From contig JAHHIC010000060.1 of assembly GCA_019359035.1 (NCBI GenBank), positions 1 through 64,000 on the forward strand: a DNA stretch of 64,000 nucleotides. The letters run 5' to 3'. A program made the position numbers and the translations under genes. The DNA is from Scytonematopsis contorta HA4267-MV1 (GTDB lineage: Bacteria; Cyanobacteriota; Cyanobacteriia; Cyanobacteriales; Nostocaceae). Below the pieces are notes generated by a model, which was not told the origin of the DNA, ran no database searches, and saw only the letters and a program-made list of their open reading frames with translations. Below are positions 8,167-18,300 of the stretch, piece after piece. How positions within the stretch are numbered: position 1 is the stretch's first letter; every line of letters starts with the position of its first letter.

Positions 8167-10812
8167 CTAAAACTTCCATGAAATCGTTCCTTGAACGGTG
8201 AAAGGATTGCCTAGATACACATTTTCTCCAGACCCCCAAGCTGTATAATACTCTACATCAAAAAGATTACGGAAATTTAAAGCGGCGCGGAATTGCTCGC
8301 GTTCGTAGAAAATTGCTGCATCTGTGCGGAAGTAACTAGGTAGTTCTAAAGTATTAGCTAAATCTGCTGCTATTTCACCAACATAGTAGAAGCCTAATCC
8401 AAATCCTAGCCCTTGCAAATCACCTTTTTGGATTCTGTAGGTTGTCCACAGGTTGAATGAGTGTTCGGGAGCAGAGTATAATCGATTTCCCACTGGAATA
8501 TCATTATCTTTCTTGACTTTAGCATCGGTGTAGGCATAACCTGCGATAATATTCCACCCAGGTAAAATTTCGCCATTAATATCTAGCTCAATTCCTTGAC
8601 TTCTTTGCTCTCCAGTTTGAACCGAAAAATTAGGATTATTAGGATCGGTTGTCGTTACATTGGAGCGGGTTAAATCATAGAAAGCGAGAGTAGTAGAAAG
8701 TTTGTTGGTTAAGTCAGCTTTGATACCAACTTCATACTGCGTCCCACGTCCTGGTTGGAGTGTTTGTCCCCTAGCTGATCTGCCAATAGTTGGGCTAAAA
8801 GATTTAGAATAACTGGCATACAGGGAAATCGGTGGAATCGGTTGATAAACAATCCCCACCCTTGGGCTAAATGCGGTGTCCGATTGACTAGTTTCTATAT
8901 TTGTAAGTCGATCCGTTTTGCGCTCCTCAAGTATATCCACTCGTCCACCTAGCAAAAACTTCAAGTTTTGGGCAAGAGTAATTTGATCTTGAAGATAAAT
9001 ACCAAGCATATCTTTGGTTGTAAACTCAATAGAGTTACGACCAGTAGAAACAACGGTTTGGTCATAAACCGGGTTAAAAATGTCTACTGGGACAGCAGAA
9101 ATTCCAAATTCATAACTGGTATCAATTGTATTTCGACTCAAACTAAAACCAAATAGAAGTTGATGATTGATGGAGCCAGTATTGAATTTACCCAGTAAGT
9201 TGGTATCAAGATAGTAGGTGTCGTAAAATTGACTGCCAATTATACCCTCTCGATTGAGTGTGCGATTATCAGCCTCTAAACTAGTGGGATAAAAGTCAGG
9301 TTTATTATTACGATCATCGTCATCGTAAAACGTATAACGGAAGGCATTCCGCAACTTCAAGTTTTCATTAAATCGATGCTCTAAACTATATCCAATTCTG
9401 CCAGCAATGGTTAGGTTGTCAGTTACTTCCCCGACTGGGCTAAAACTACGGCCTACTTTTCCATTGGGATTTGGTAATACACTACCCACTGCTGGCAATC
9501 CGTTCGGTTGCTGTCCATTTCTTTCCAAAATGTTAACATCACCTTCTACAACTAAGTCTGTATTTGTACCTAGGCTAAAGCTTAAGCTGGGAGCAATGGA
9601 AAACCTTCTAGCATTATTAAAATCAATGAAACTCTCAGTACTCCGATAACCAGCAATAAAGCGGTAAAGAGCCGTTTTAGATTCATTTAGCGGTCCAGAG
9701 AGGTCGATTGCCCCCTCATAGTCATTAAAACTACCAATAGTCGTGCTGATTTCGTAAAATGGATCGCGCAATGGTTTTTTAGTAACAAAGTTAATAGTTC
9801 CACCAAGACCACCCCCTGATCCACTGTCTCCATACAAAACGGAGGCTGGACCTTTCAACACTTCTAACCGTTCTACATTGATAAAGGTACTATCGCTAGC
9901 GATTTGTGGGTCGGGAAGTCCATTTACAAGAGCGCCAAAAGACTCAAAGCCTCGAATAATGAAATATTCTCTAGTACTATTACTTCCATACCCAATTGAG
10001 GTTACGCCACTAACATTTTCCAATCCGTCTCTGATGCTTCTTGCTTGACGGTCTTGTAGCACCTGTTGTGGAACGACTTGAATCGACTGAGGAATATCTC
10101 GCAATGGTGTATCTGTTCTCGTTCCCACTGAGGCATCTGGCGCCCGATACCCATCTTGCTCTCCTGTCACTACCAACTCAATTGGTTCATCTTGTTGTGC
10201 TGATGGTTTTTCTTGCGGCGCCTCAGTCGCTGGTTTTTCAGTAGTAAAGGGTGCCTCTTGTTGAGGTGGTTGTGTTGCAGTTGTTGCAGGCGCCACTGCA
10301 AAAATTAACCCTGCATTATCATCAAATAACTCAACCGTGGGCAAAGTTTTCTCACCTGCCACCGTCACCCGCACAGTATTAGTATCAACATTTGTAACTG
10401 TTATTTCTGTAATTCCCGCAAGCGGTTTTGAGGAACGAAATGTAAAAGCCTCTCCAGATGGTAAACGTAACTGCCCGCCAGCTACGTCAGCGATAAAATT
10501 ATTACCAGTACTGCGGTTTGTAACTTGCAGCTTATCTCCTTGGGTTGTTTCTAAAATTATCTCTACACCTTTATCGGTGGGGTTTGCTTTTACCCCCGTG
10601 ATTGTTACAATCTCAGGTGTTGGAGATTGTACTAACTGATACGCACTTTTATTCGGTAACTCTACTTCGTTTAAATGAGGAATCTCACCACTTGATAATT
10701 GGGAATCATTAACCTGCCTTGCTTCTACCTTCTGAGCAGTTGCAGTCATCGCTACAACCCAAACAGAACCCGAAACACACAGAGCTTTTAATAGCAATTT
10801 TTGTAGCTTCAT
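8167..10812 (-). CDS. AMIN-domain TonB-dependent ferric-siderophore receptor (FhuA/FpvA type)
   Basis: 881 residues. Signal peptide about 1-31; AMIN domain about 65-175, very similar to that of the receptor at 1524-4181; and a low-complexity P/T/E/Q linker (about 178-210). The plug has TDTPLRDIPQSIQVVPQQVL, the SIRDGLENVSGV motif, FIIRGFE and VLKGPASVLYGDSGSGG, which are typical of hydroxamate/mixed siderophore receptors. The barrel ends with an aromatic residue (TISWKF). It forms an operon with the downstream binding lipoprotein (8-bp gap) and lies 182 bp downstream of an AraC/PchR-like gene on the same strand, the likely activator. It is the only complete regulator-receptor-binding protein module in the window. 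The precise siderophore cannot be read from sequence. Confidence 0.93.
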   Translation of the reverse strand: MKLQKLLLKALCVSGSVWVVAMTATAQKVEARQVNDSQLSSGEIPHLNEVELPNKSAYQLVQSPTPEIVTITGVKANPTDKGVEIILETTQGDKLQVTNRSTGNNFIADVAGGQLRLPSGEAFTFRSSKPLAGITEITVTNVDTNTVRVTVAGEKTLPTVELFDDNAGLIFAVAPATTATQPPQQEAPFTTEKPATEAPQEKPSAQQDEPIELVVTGEQDGYRAPDASVGTRTDTPLRDIPQSIQVVPQQVLQDRQARSIRDGLENVSGVTSIGYGSNSTREYFIIRGFESFGALVNGLPDPQIASDSTFINVERLEVLKGPASVLYGDSGSGGGLGGTINFVTKKPLRDPFYEISTTIGSFNDYEGAIDLSGPLNESKTALYRFIAGYRSTESFIDFNNARRFSIAPSLSFSLGTNTDLVVEGDVNILERNGQQPNGLPAVGSVLPNPNGKVGRSFSPVGEVTDNLTIAGRIGYSLEHRFNENLKLRNAFRYTFYDDDDRNNKPDFYPTSLEADNRTLNREGIIGSQFYDTYYLDTNLLGKFNTGSINHQLLFGFSLSRNTIDTSYEFGISAVPVDIFNPVYDQTVVSTGRNSIEFTTKDMLGIYLQDQITLAQNLKFLLGGRVDILEERKTDRLTNIETSQSDTAFSPRVGIVYQPIPPISLYASYSKSFSPTIGRSARGQTLQPGRGTQYEVGIKADLTNKLSTTLAFYDLTRSNVTTTDPNNPNFSVQTGEQRSQGIELDINGEILPGWNIIAGYAYTDAKVKKDNDIPVGNRLYSAPEHSFNLWTTYRIQKGDLQGLGFGLGFYYVGEIAADLANTLELPSYFRTDAAIFYEREQFRAALNFRNLFDVEYYTAWGSGENVYLGNPFTVQGTISWKF

Positions 10813-10994
10813 TTACAACACTCACACCTAATAATTTTATTTAGACTTTCATCTCGCAGGAAAGATTTAGCCTATTACAGAGAAAACTTATCAATTGGAC
10901 TGATGCTGAGTTTAAAATTTTCTCAGGGTGTGAGTCTATCTAAAAATGACGATTAATTATCCCAAAAAGTCGGTTTGTATCTAAAAATGCATAA

Positions 10995-11987
10995 TTAAGC
11001 TTTGCCTTTGAGACAATCGCGCGGATTAATCCCAAACATTCGTTTAAACGCTGCCGAAAATTGTCCTAAGTGGGAATATCCAACACAATTTGCTACATCA
11101 GCTACACGCATATTACCCTCATACAGCAAAAGTCGCGCTTGCTCCATACGGTATTGATGTAAATATTGAAAAGCACTTTGACCAAATACTTTCTGAAAAC
11201 CCTGCTTCAATTGATACAGAGTAAGTCCCACATCTTCTGCTAATTCAATAAAAGATGGTGGGTTATCTATACGACTTTCTAAAATCTCTTTAGCTTGGTA
11301 AATTTGCTCAACTACAGTCCGTCTTGGTTTAACTGTACGACATTGAATAATTTCCCCCGTCATATCCTGTTGCAGTCGCAAAGCTATTAATTCCAGTACT
11401 TTCGCTTCTAAGTAAACTTTTTTAATTAAACCTTCAAAGGGACATTGCCAAATTTGCTGTAATACAACCTGCATTTGAGCAGTAATTGTTCCTATACGTA
11501 CAGAATATTCCTCATCGGGTTGGCGAAATAGGTGTTTAAATTGCGATGGTATGTCGCCATCTTGTATACCGAATAATGTTTTAAATAATTCCGGCTGAAT
11601 ATGAATATCAACCTCTTGATTTTCTATTGGTTCCTTAAACAACATCTTTGGCGCCATTCCACAACCGCACAAAGCTGTTTCACCAGCTTTAACAGAGGCG
11701 TATTCAACATTACTATGAACGTAGCCTTGAAGTCTAAAATAAAACTGCAAAGGATGCTCGTGTTCGGTAGCATTTTCGCTTATAGTATAGTTTGGATGAT
11801 TTTGATAATTTTTTATTGCAAGCGTTAAGCCTAGATTTAGCTCAATATCTTTTATATAACCTAGCCCAAGCTCTTGAGAATACTCTAGGAATGTTTCAGA
11901 AAAATCATTCAACCCATCAGTAATTTGATTTTCTTCCGCAGTTGGAAATTGATTTGAGTAATCTGATTGTAAAGCTTGGCTTGTCAT
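10995..11987 (-). CDS. AraC-family (PchR-like) transcriptional regulator
   Basis: 330 residues. The C-terminal DNA-binding domain has two helix-turn-helix motifs (MRVADVANCVGYSHLGQFSA; FKRMFGINPRDCLKG). The N-terminal half aligns by eye with the regulator at 4323-5318 (shared AQMQVVLQQIWQCPFEGLIK and VYLEAKVLELIALRL). It carries a Cys pair (ETALCGCGMAP) that the paralogue lacks. Position directly upstream of the receptor/binding-protein operon on the same strand suggests that it activates that operon in response to the imported ferri-siderophore, as PchR does. There are 182 bp of non-coding sequence between the two, enough for an operator, but I could not identify one. Confidence 0.92.
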   Translation of the reverse strand: MTSQALQSDYSNQFPTAEENQITDGLNDFSETFLEYSQELGLGYIKDIELNLGLTLAIKNYQNHPNYTISENATEHEHPLQFYFRLQGYVHSNVEYASVKAGETALCGCGMAPKMLFKEPIENQEVDIHIQPELFKTLFGIQDGDIPSQFKHLFRQPDEEYSVRIGTITAQMQVVLQQIWQCPFEGLIKKVYLEAKVLELIALRLQQDMTGEIIQCRTVKPRRTVVEQIYQAKEILESRIDNPPSFIELAEDVGLTLYQLKQGFQKVFGQSAFQYLHQYRMEQARLLLYEGNMRVADVANCVGYSHLGQFSAAFKRMFGINPRDCLKGKA

Positions 11988-12432
11988 GGTAGTTTAATAA
12001 AACAAATGTTTTACAAGCAAATAATAATTATTTGCAATAGTATACATGGTTTTTGCCTTTTTCTCAATGGGTGAGTGGGGGACAGGCAAGGATGCCTATC
12101 CCACAAGAAAAATATCATGATTATGGGTGGTGCCTATCTAATGTAGTGATGTAGAAAGTAGGGTATAAGGGCGCCTAATAATTATGCTTGTTCCATTTAT
12201 TGGATGCTCCACAGCTAATTATTGTACATTTATCCTTTCCCTTCGTCTTAAATTTCGTTCAAGAGCAGTTTTTTTGCCTTCCTCGATTTCATCAAAATTA
12301 ACTTTAATCACTCCGTTTATTTCAATACCTAGTGCAGCGCTAACTTGAATTATTTCAGAAACAGTAGCACATCGATAATTTTATCTTCACACTGTCTAAT
12401 CCTTTATTTCTTTTACCTCAGAAGAACAGCTA
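11988..12432. other. Intergenic region with a short unassigned minus-strand frame
   Basis: No complete gene. On the minus strand about 12227-12375 an open stretch reads VSEIIQVSAALGIEINGVIK followed by NFDEIEEGKKTALERNLRRR. It has a coding look but no start and no family I recognise, and may be the tail of a lost gene. The rest is AT-rich with no clear signal. Confidence 0.4.
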
Positions 12433-12663
12433 GATATAATAGACGGCAACATTATGTTTGTTTTGACAAGAAAAGAAGAAGACAGAAAAGCTTTCGAGAA
12501 GATTATCAAAAAGCCTCTAGGTAAAAAGCTTAAAGCAGTTCAACAGGGGCAAATTTATTTTATAAAAGATGCATTACCCTGGAATGGAGCAACTTTCCCA
12601 GCTGCTGATATTGTTCTTGATGATATTGAAAAATACCTTGTCAAGATTAATTCAAAAAAATGA
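12433..12663 (+). pseudogene. Siderophore-binding protein C-terminal remnant (plus strand)
   Basis: The open frame encodes the last about 75 residues of a FecB/FatB-type binding protein: DIIDGNIMFVLTRKEEDRKA, then LKAVQQGQIYFIKDALPW and ADIVLDDIEKYLVKI. It matches the end of the intact protein at 7163-8158 (SDIDGDVLFFASWEREDDK, VLKKNKVYVVG, AILDDLFKYLV) and the remnant at 12800-13372. It is in opposite orientation to all other siderophore genes nearby, so it was moved by an inversion or arrived separately. The N-terminal three quarters are absent. Confidence 0.75.
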
Positions 12664-12799
12664 CTCAAAAATTTTCCTAAGCTTGAGTGCGTATTAATCT
12701 TATTTTACCAATTCAAACCATAGATTTATTATGGTGCGTTAGATTATCATTGTATTGTTAGCTATTGATTACTGCTCTGAAACGATTTTGGTCATAGGT

Positions 12800-13372
12800 T
12801 TAGGGCGTATTGAGGAGGTATTTTTCCAGGTCATCTAGAACAGCGTTCATTGCTAAAACATCAAAAGCGTACCAATTGTCCGAGTCTACAAGATAAACTC
12901 GATTTTGTTGTACTGCTTTGAGTTGACGCCACAAGGGATTTTTTTGTAGCTTTCCTAGAGATTCTTTTGCCCCCTTTCCTCCTCTGTAGGAAAGGAAAAT
13001 AACATCTCCATCTACCTCAGATAAAAGTTCCTGAGGAATTTTATCTTTTGTGAAGAAATCTCCCGTCTGCATCGGTGGACGCTTTAATCCGATATCGTGC
13101 AATAATTTTCCAGTCGGATGCTTTTTCCCATAAGTAAATATCCCATAAGGAGGATTTACAGTGATGACAGATACCTGCATCTGATGCCGTTTGTCCCCCA
13201 ATACCTGTTTAATTTTCTCAATTCGTTGCCAGTATTGATTTATTAACTGTTTTTTTTCTTGTTCTTTACCAAAAATATTGGCAATATCTTCCAAGTGTGT
13301 TTGCCAGGGAGGAGGCGGACCAGGATTATTTAATACGACAGTAGGTGCCATCGCAGATCCAAACGCGATCAC
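12800..13372 (-). pseudogene. Siderophore-binding protein, N-terminally truncated
   Basis: 190 codons equal to the C-terminal two thirds of a ferric-siderophore binding protein: APTVVLNNPGPPPPWQTHLE, FGKEQEKKQLINQYWQRIEK, VDGDVIFLSYRG, LDDLEKYLL. The signal peptide, lipobox and N-terminal lobe are missing. Its apparent start overlaps the end of a truncated AraC gene by 4 bp. The overlap is a deletion joint rather than translational coupling, because the AraC frame also breaks there in the middle of its own domain. Confidence 0.8.
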
Positions 13373-13824
13373 AAAATGTCCCTAGCCTGATAAATTCGAG
13401 CAATGGTATCTGGCTTCAGTCGCGGTGGAGTCTGCTTTTTATCCCCATTCTCCAAAATAGGAGCTAATTGCGGTAGATAAAATAAATAGTTTTTACCTAT
13501 TTGTTCGACATAATCATCAGAAATTTCTTTAATCCCTGGAGTGATTGTCCGCATATCACCAGAAACATGAAATTTTGCTATCAACGGATAAGGATAATCA
13601 TGAATACTCCAACATTTTAATTCTTGATGCTGTATTTCATCTGCTATTCCCAACCTCAATCCTGGGCGTAGCTCAACTTGGCAACAAGACCTTGTAAGAA
13701 ATTGATTTTCATATTGGCAAATTTCATCAAAACCATCATGATTTAATAATAGCTTGCCATTCGCTTTGATACTTTCTTCCCAAAGTTTGTCAGATTCTTC
13801 TTCTGTTAATATATGCATTTTCAA
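13369..13824 (-). pseudogene. AraC-family regulator, C-terminally truncated
   Basis: 151 codons corresponding to the N-terminal ligand domain of a PchR-like regulator (ELRPGLRLGIADEIQHQELK; TIARIYQARDIL). It shows an internal shortening against the intact paralogues (about 200 residues before the IYQARDIL motif). It stops exactly after IYQARDIL, which in the intact genes is followed by the DNA-binding helices. No helix-turn-helix remains, so it cannot regulate. With the following binding-protein fragment it marks a third regulator-receptor-binding-protein module whose receptor gene has been deleted. Confidence 0.8.
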
Positions 13825-13983
13825 TTTTCTATCGATTCTAAACAGGTATAAAGATTAGCATCGTAGCAGATTTCGTGGGAATGCAATATTTTTCCCAGAA
13901 CTATAAATGCCTTGCCAAGCAGATAATAATATTTTGCAACAAGTATACATTATTTGCTTTTGATAATCAACGGGTCAGTATAT

Positions 13984-15852
13984 CTACGCAATCCCCGACT
14001 GCACTCGCCATAAACCAGCATAAATCCCATCCTTCACCAACAACTCCTCATGCCTCCCCGCTTCCACCAATTGTCCAGATTCCATGACATAAATACAATC
14101 AGCATTGCGGATAGTGGAAAGACGGTGAGCTATAGCTATAGTGGTTCGATTAACAGTAATTTTCTCCAAAGAACGCTGAATAGCAGCTTCTGTTTCATTA
14201 TCAACTGCCGATGTTGCCTCATCCAAAATTAAGATAGGTGGATTTTTGAGAACCGCTCTAGCAATTGCAATTCGTTGTCGCTGTCCCCCAGATAACTTTT
14301 GTCCGCGTTCCCCAACTATTGTGTCGTATGCTTGGGGAAGTCGCATAATAAAATCGTGTGCTTCAGCAATTTTGGCTGCATTAATGATTTCTCCGCCTGT
14401 AGCATCAAATGTACCATAGGCGATATTCTCAGCAACCGTCCCATGAAATAAAAATACATCTTGACTAACTAAGCCAATACTGCGACGCAAATCATATAAA
14501 TTTAACTTTTGAATCTCAATACCATCAATAGTAATTTTTCCCGAAGAAATATCATAAAAACGTAATAGTAATTTTACTAAAGTACTTTTACCTGAACCAG
14601 TGGAACCAACAATAGCGATAGTTTTTCCTGCAGGTATATGCAAAGATAAATTGCTGATTATCCGACCTAATCCTCTAACACTATCTCCTGTGACGGAAGG
14701 TGAATCTGTTAAAGCGCTTGCCTGATTAGGAGAAAGTTTTTCTAAACTTCGATAAGTAAAAATAACATTATTAAACTCAATTTCTCCGCGCATTTTTTCA
14801 ACAGCTAAACCCACATCACCTGTATTAATAGTAATTGGAGTATCCAATAAATCCATTACCCGATTACAGGAAGCCATAGCCCTTTGATACTCATCAAAAG
14901 TTTCCCCTAAAAAGACGAAAGGCCACAATAAACGCTGTATCAATACCAATAAAACACTATAATTACCAATAGATAAATTACCATAATAAGCTGCCATTCC
15001 TCCTAAAAATAGCAGAGCAGTAAACCCAATCAGAACTAACATTCTAATAACAGGAATAAAAGCAGCTGAAAGTTTAATTGCTTTATTATTACTTCTTCGA
15101 TAAGCTTCACTTTCGGTCGCTAATCTAGCACTTTCATATTTTTCAGCAGTGAAGCTTTTTATTGTGGTAATACCGCTGATATTATTTGCCAACCGAGAAC
15201 TAAGAATACCTACCTTTTCCCGAACATCAGCGTAGCGTGGTTCTAGACGTTTTTGATAAGCTAAAGCACCCCAAAGTATAAATGGTATCGGCAACATTGA
15301 CACGAAGGTAATAATGGGTGGTAACATAAATATTGCACCACCAACCAGAATCACTACTGAAGTAGTAACTTGAATAATTTCATTTGCACCTCGATTTAAA
15401 AAATCTTCAAGTTGATTGATGTCATCATTAAGGATAGAGAGTAAATTACCCGTGCTACTGTCTTCAAAATAAGCAAGTTCTAATTCCTGTAGATGGTTGT
15501 AAGCATCTAAACGCAAATCATTCTGAATACTTTGGGCTAAATTTCGCCAAATTCTATCATATAAGTATTGAGTTAGTGATTCAAACACCCAGATAACTAC
15601 AGTCAAAAATGAAAGTAGAGCAAATTGTAATAAAACATCTTTCACTCCCAACTTAGCAAAGAGTGAGTTCTGTTGTTGAACTAAAATATCAACAGCGACA
15701 CCAACTAACCAAGGTGGGGCTAAATCCAATATAGTATTGAGAATAGAAAATATTGTCGCAAAGTAAATTCTCTGACGGTATTTTTTACCGTAGTTGAGCA
15801 AGCGTTGCAAAGGAGGAAGTTTTTTTGACAAGCGATGAGGTTTTTGTGACAT
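13984..15852 (-). CDS. ABC exporter, fused membrane and ATPase domains (MsbA/siderophore-export type)
   Basis: Homodimeric-type ABC exporter of 622 residues in the cytoplasmic membrane. The membrane domain covers about 1-340 with six hydrophobic segments. The ATPase domain covers about 365-620 and carries Walker A (GSTGSGKST), Q-loop (LVSQDVFLF), signature (LSGGQRQRIAIAR), Walker B (ILILDEATSAVD) and H-loop (IAIAHRLSTI), so it should be active. A 25-residue insertion rich in S/P (LEKLSPNQASALTDSPSVTG) sits just before the Walker A strand. It lies at the upstream end of the siderophore island on the same strand as the uptake genes, suggesting export of a siderophore or a related peptide. The lipid-flippase alternative is equally possible from sequence alone. 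Confidence 0.9.
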   Translation of the reverse strand: MSQKPHRLSKKLPPLQRLLNYGKKYRQRIYFATIFSILNTILDLAPPWLVGVAVDILVQQQNSLFAKLGVKDVLLQFALLSFLTVVIWVFESLTQYLYDRIWRNLAQSIQNDLRLDAYNHLQELELAYFEDSSTGNLLSILNDDINQLEDFLNRGANEIIQVTTSVVILVGGAIFMLPPIITFVSMLPIPFILWGALAYQKRLEPRYADVREKVGILSSRLANNISGITTIKSFTAEKYESARLATESEAYRRSNNKAIKLSAAFIPVIRMLVLIGFTALLFLGGMAAYYGNLSIGNYSVLLVLIQRLLWPFVFLGETFDEYQRAMASCNRVMDLLDTPITINTGDVGLAVEKMRGEIEFNNVIFTYRSLEKLSPNQASALTDSPSVTGDSVRGLGRIISNLSLHIPAGKTIAIVGSTGSGKSTLVKLLLRFYDISSGKITIDGIEIQKLNLYDLRRSIGLVSQDVFLFHGTVAENIAYGTFDATGGEIINAAKIAEAHDFIMRLPQAYDTIVGERGQKLSGGQRQRIAIARAVLKNPPILILDEATSAVDNETEAAIQRSLEKITVNRTTIAIAHRLSTIRNADCIYVMESGQLVEAGRHEELLVKDGIYAGLWRVQSGIA

Positions 15853-16540
15853 TTTTCCAAAGAGTCAGTTTCTTTATCTAAATAAACAAGTTATTTAAAT
15901 CACCATCACACAGACAAAACGAATTATAATGTTTTTGAGGCTTTGAGTCTATCCAAAAACGGCAAATTTTTATCCCAAAAAGACCAATTATAGTCTTGAT
16001 TGACTTTTTTATCAGTAATTATTGTAAGACTTGAAAACAAATAGTATGTATTTAGCCCGTCCTATTTTAATATAAATAAAACATTTTCATAATTGAAATT
16101 TACTTTAAAAAGGAAAATATAATTTGCTATTATTATTAAAGTAGGTTGTAATCGTGATGGGAAAGCAATTAATTTAAGCCCACATGAATCATCTGGTTTT
16201 ATAATTTTAAAGAGGAGCAAATTTTAGCAAATCTTCTTTCTTGATTTAGTTTTAGAATCATCTGCTGAAGTTGTATTTTTGGCGGATAGTCTATTCATTA
16301 AACATCAAGTTGTGTTTCTCCTGGTTGGGAGCATCCCAATTTTGCACGAATATTTTTCCCCCACACGAACAGGGTGAGGCTACAGATTCTTTGAAGCGTG
16401 CCGAACGCATACAAAACAAGCTTCTGTCAATATATCTCATCAAATGTCGCTGTTGATAATAACATCTACAGCACCACCAGGAAGTGCTCCATTAGCTTTG
16501 AGTACCAAACTCAGTGCTGATTCAACATTGTTTGTCTGTC
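15853..16540. other. Intergenic stretch with gene debris
   Basis: No intact gene. On the plus strand 16142-16228 an open run reads VGCNRDGKAINLSPHESSGF and continues to a stop, which looks like a protein C-terminus of unknown origin. On the minus strand about 16450-16535 a run reads NVESALSLVLKANGALPGGA. Both appear to be remnants. The region leads into an NRPS tail at 16541, so it probably replaced the body of an NRPS gene. Confidence 0.4.
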
Positions 16541-16624
16541 GATACGGGTGGGTTCACTCCCTCTGATTTCCCGCAAATGCAACTTAATCAAGATGAACTT
16601 GATGATTTGTTAGCAAATTTATAG
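16541..16624 (+). pseudogene. NRPS C-terminal tail remnant
   Basis: 28 codons reading GGFTPSDFPQMQLNQDELDD followed by LLANL and a stop. This is the characteristic linker and tail that closes or joins condensation/epimerisation units of non-ribosomal peptide synthetases (GGxTPSDFP...LSQxELDxLL). Everything upstream of it has been lost. It precedes the MFS gene and then another NRPS start, giving the order NRPS-MFS-NRPS. This suggests that a siderophore or peptide assembly line once occupied the site. Confidence 0.6.
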
Positions 16625-16652
16625 TATTTTTTGGATTGTAATATCAAAGTTC

Positions 16653-16754
16653 GTAGTTGCGCTTTAGCGCCTCTTTAGCAACAATTAGCCTTGTACATAG
16701 AATGTACCCGCTTTCTTAGTACAACTGCAAGCCTAAAAGCTAAAGCGCAACTAC
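16653..16754. repeat. 16-bp perfect inverted repeat element upstream of MFS gene
   Basis: GTAGTTGCGCTTTAGC at 16653-16668 is repeated exactly in reverse complement at 16739-16754, 70 bp apart. It ends 21 bp before the MFS start. It resembles the short dispersed hairpin elements common in filamentous cyanobacteria and could fold in the 5' leader of the MFS transcript. Confidence 0.75.
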
Positions 16755-16775
16755 AAACCATTTACCAGTAGGATT

Positions 16776-17999
16776 ATGAGCAATTCTCAGCCAGAAATTT
16801 TAAACAAGAAAGGTTTTCAGGATATTTCCCGTAGCGTCTGGATTTTGGGGTTTGTCAGTTTGTTGACGGACATTAGCTCCAAGATGATTGATTCTATCCT
16901 ACCTTTGTTTCTTATTTCTATACTCAAAGCAAATTTGCTGACAGTTGGATACATTGAGGGAATTGCTGAATCAACTGCTTCTGTATTAAAAATATTTTCT
17001 GGTGCTTTGAGCGACCGTATTGGTAAACGCAAGCAATTAGTTGTGTTTGGGTATGGTTTATCCACTTTTGTTAAACCTTTGTTTGCTATTGCCACAAGTT
17101 CTGGTTGGGTATTAATGGCGCGTTTTGGTGACAGAGTGGGTAAGGGTATTCGCGTAGCTCCACGTGATGCTATTGTGGCTGATGTTACTGATTCAGCTAA
17201 TCGGGGAGCAGCTTATGGGTTACGTCAATCGTTGGATACCATTGGTGCATTTACGGGACCGTTACTGGCAATTGTTTTGATGTCTGTCTCTGGGCAAAAT
17301 TACCGTTTTGTTTTCTGGATAGCATTAATTCCGGGTATTTTAGCTGTAATTTTGTTAGCAATTGGTATTCAAGAACCAAAAACTCCTGTTACTGAACCTA
17401 GAAAAAATCCTCTCAGTTGGGATGCACTGAAAAGTTTGGGTCAGAGTTACTGGTGGTTGGTAGCGGTTGCTTTAGTGTTTAATTTGGGTAATTTCAGCGA
17501 TGCTTTTTTACTCTTGCAAGCTAAGGAAATCGGAATTTCTGCTGAGTTAGTACCTTTAAGTTTAGTGGTGATGAATTTAACGTATTGTCTCAGCGCTTAC
17601 CCTATGGGGTTAGTGTCTGACAGGACTGGGAAGTTAAGGCTGTTAGTTGGGGGATTTTTGCTCTACGCGGTCGTATATCTCGGTTTTGCATTTGCTGATA
17701 AAAACTGGCAAATGTGGGCTTTATTGGGGTTACATGGGGTATATCAGGGTATGACTAAGGGTACTTTGTTGGCATTAGTTGCTGATAAAGTTCCGGCAAA
17801 TCTTCGGGGTACTGCTTTTGGCATGATGAATTTGGCAACTGGTTTAGCTCTTTTACCTGCGAGTATTTTGGCTGGTATTTTGTGGCAATATTTTAGTCCA
17901 AAGGCTACTTTTATTACTGGTAGTGCTTTTGCGGTGATTGCTTTGGTGTTATTAATAGTTAGTAGACCAACCGCCAAGATGCCAAGAGCGCCAAGATAA
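16776..17999 (+). CDS. Major facilitator superfamily transporter
   Basis: 407-residue inner-membrane protein with about 12 hydrophobic segments. The MFS loop 2-3 motif is present (GALSDRIGKRKQLVVFGYGL), followed by GKGIRVAPRDAIVADV, typical of the drug/metabolite:H+ antiporter-like subgroup, and a second, repeated loop motif after helix 8 (GLVSDRTGKLRLLVGG). It lies between an NRPS tail and the first exon-like piece of another NRPS gene on the same strand. MFS exporters of peptide products often hold this position, so siderophore or peptide efflux is a reasonable inference. It appears intact although its biosynthetic neighbours are broken. Confidence 0.88.
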   Translation: MSNSQPEILNKKGFQDISRSVWILGFVSLLTDISSKMIDSILPLFLISILKANLLTVGYIEGIAESTASVLKIFSGALSDRIGKRKQLVVFGYGLSTFVKPLFAIATSSGWVLMARFGDRVGKGIRVAPRDAIVADVTDSANRGAAYGLRQSLDTIGAFTGPLLAIVLMSVSGQNYRFVFWIALIPGILAVILLAIGIQEPKTPVTEPRKNPLSWDALKSLGQSYWWLVAVALVFNLGNFSDAFLLLQAKEIGISAELVPLSLVVMNLTYCLSAYPMGLVSDRTGKLRLLVGGFLLYAVVYLGFAFADKNWQMWALLGLHGVYQGMTKGTLLALVADKVPANLRGTAFGMMNLATGLALLPASILAGILWQYFSPKATFITGSAFAVIALVLLIVSRPTAKMPRAPR

Positions 18000-18103
18000 G
18001 AAAGAAAAATTAAAACTAAACAATTAATCTGCTAGGTATAAAGAAAAATAATTATGCAACCTGTGGACAAACGCAAAAATATAGAAAATATTTATCGCGG
18101 AAA

Positions 18104-18300
18104 GGCAGAGGGCAGAGGGCAGAGGGCAGAAGGGAGGAATAAGTATATAAGGTAACAAGTAATACACTTTGTTCCGTCTGCCCGGAGCTTTCGGGGGTAT
18201 AAAACCCCACCGTCTGCACGGTGTTTGCAATCGGTTGGGGTCTGAAACCACGGACTAGTTTGCCCCTTCAGCACGGATGCCATCTGCCTTCTGCCTTCTT
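18104..18300. repeat. Insertion-like repeat with GGCAGA-rich inverted ends
   Basis: The segment starts with four GGCAGAG/GGCAGAA units and ends with the complementary CTGCCTTCTGCCTTCT, giving inverted termini about 20 bp long. It splits the NRPS N-terminus. The same GGCAGA-rich block is present inside the 154-bp inverted repeats at 25404 and 28048. No coding frame is credible inside. It behaves like a non-autonomous dispersed element. Confidence 0.6.
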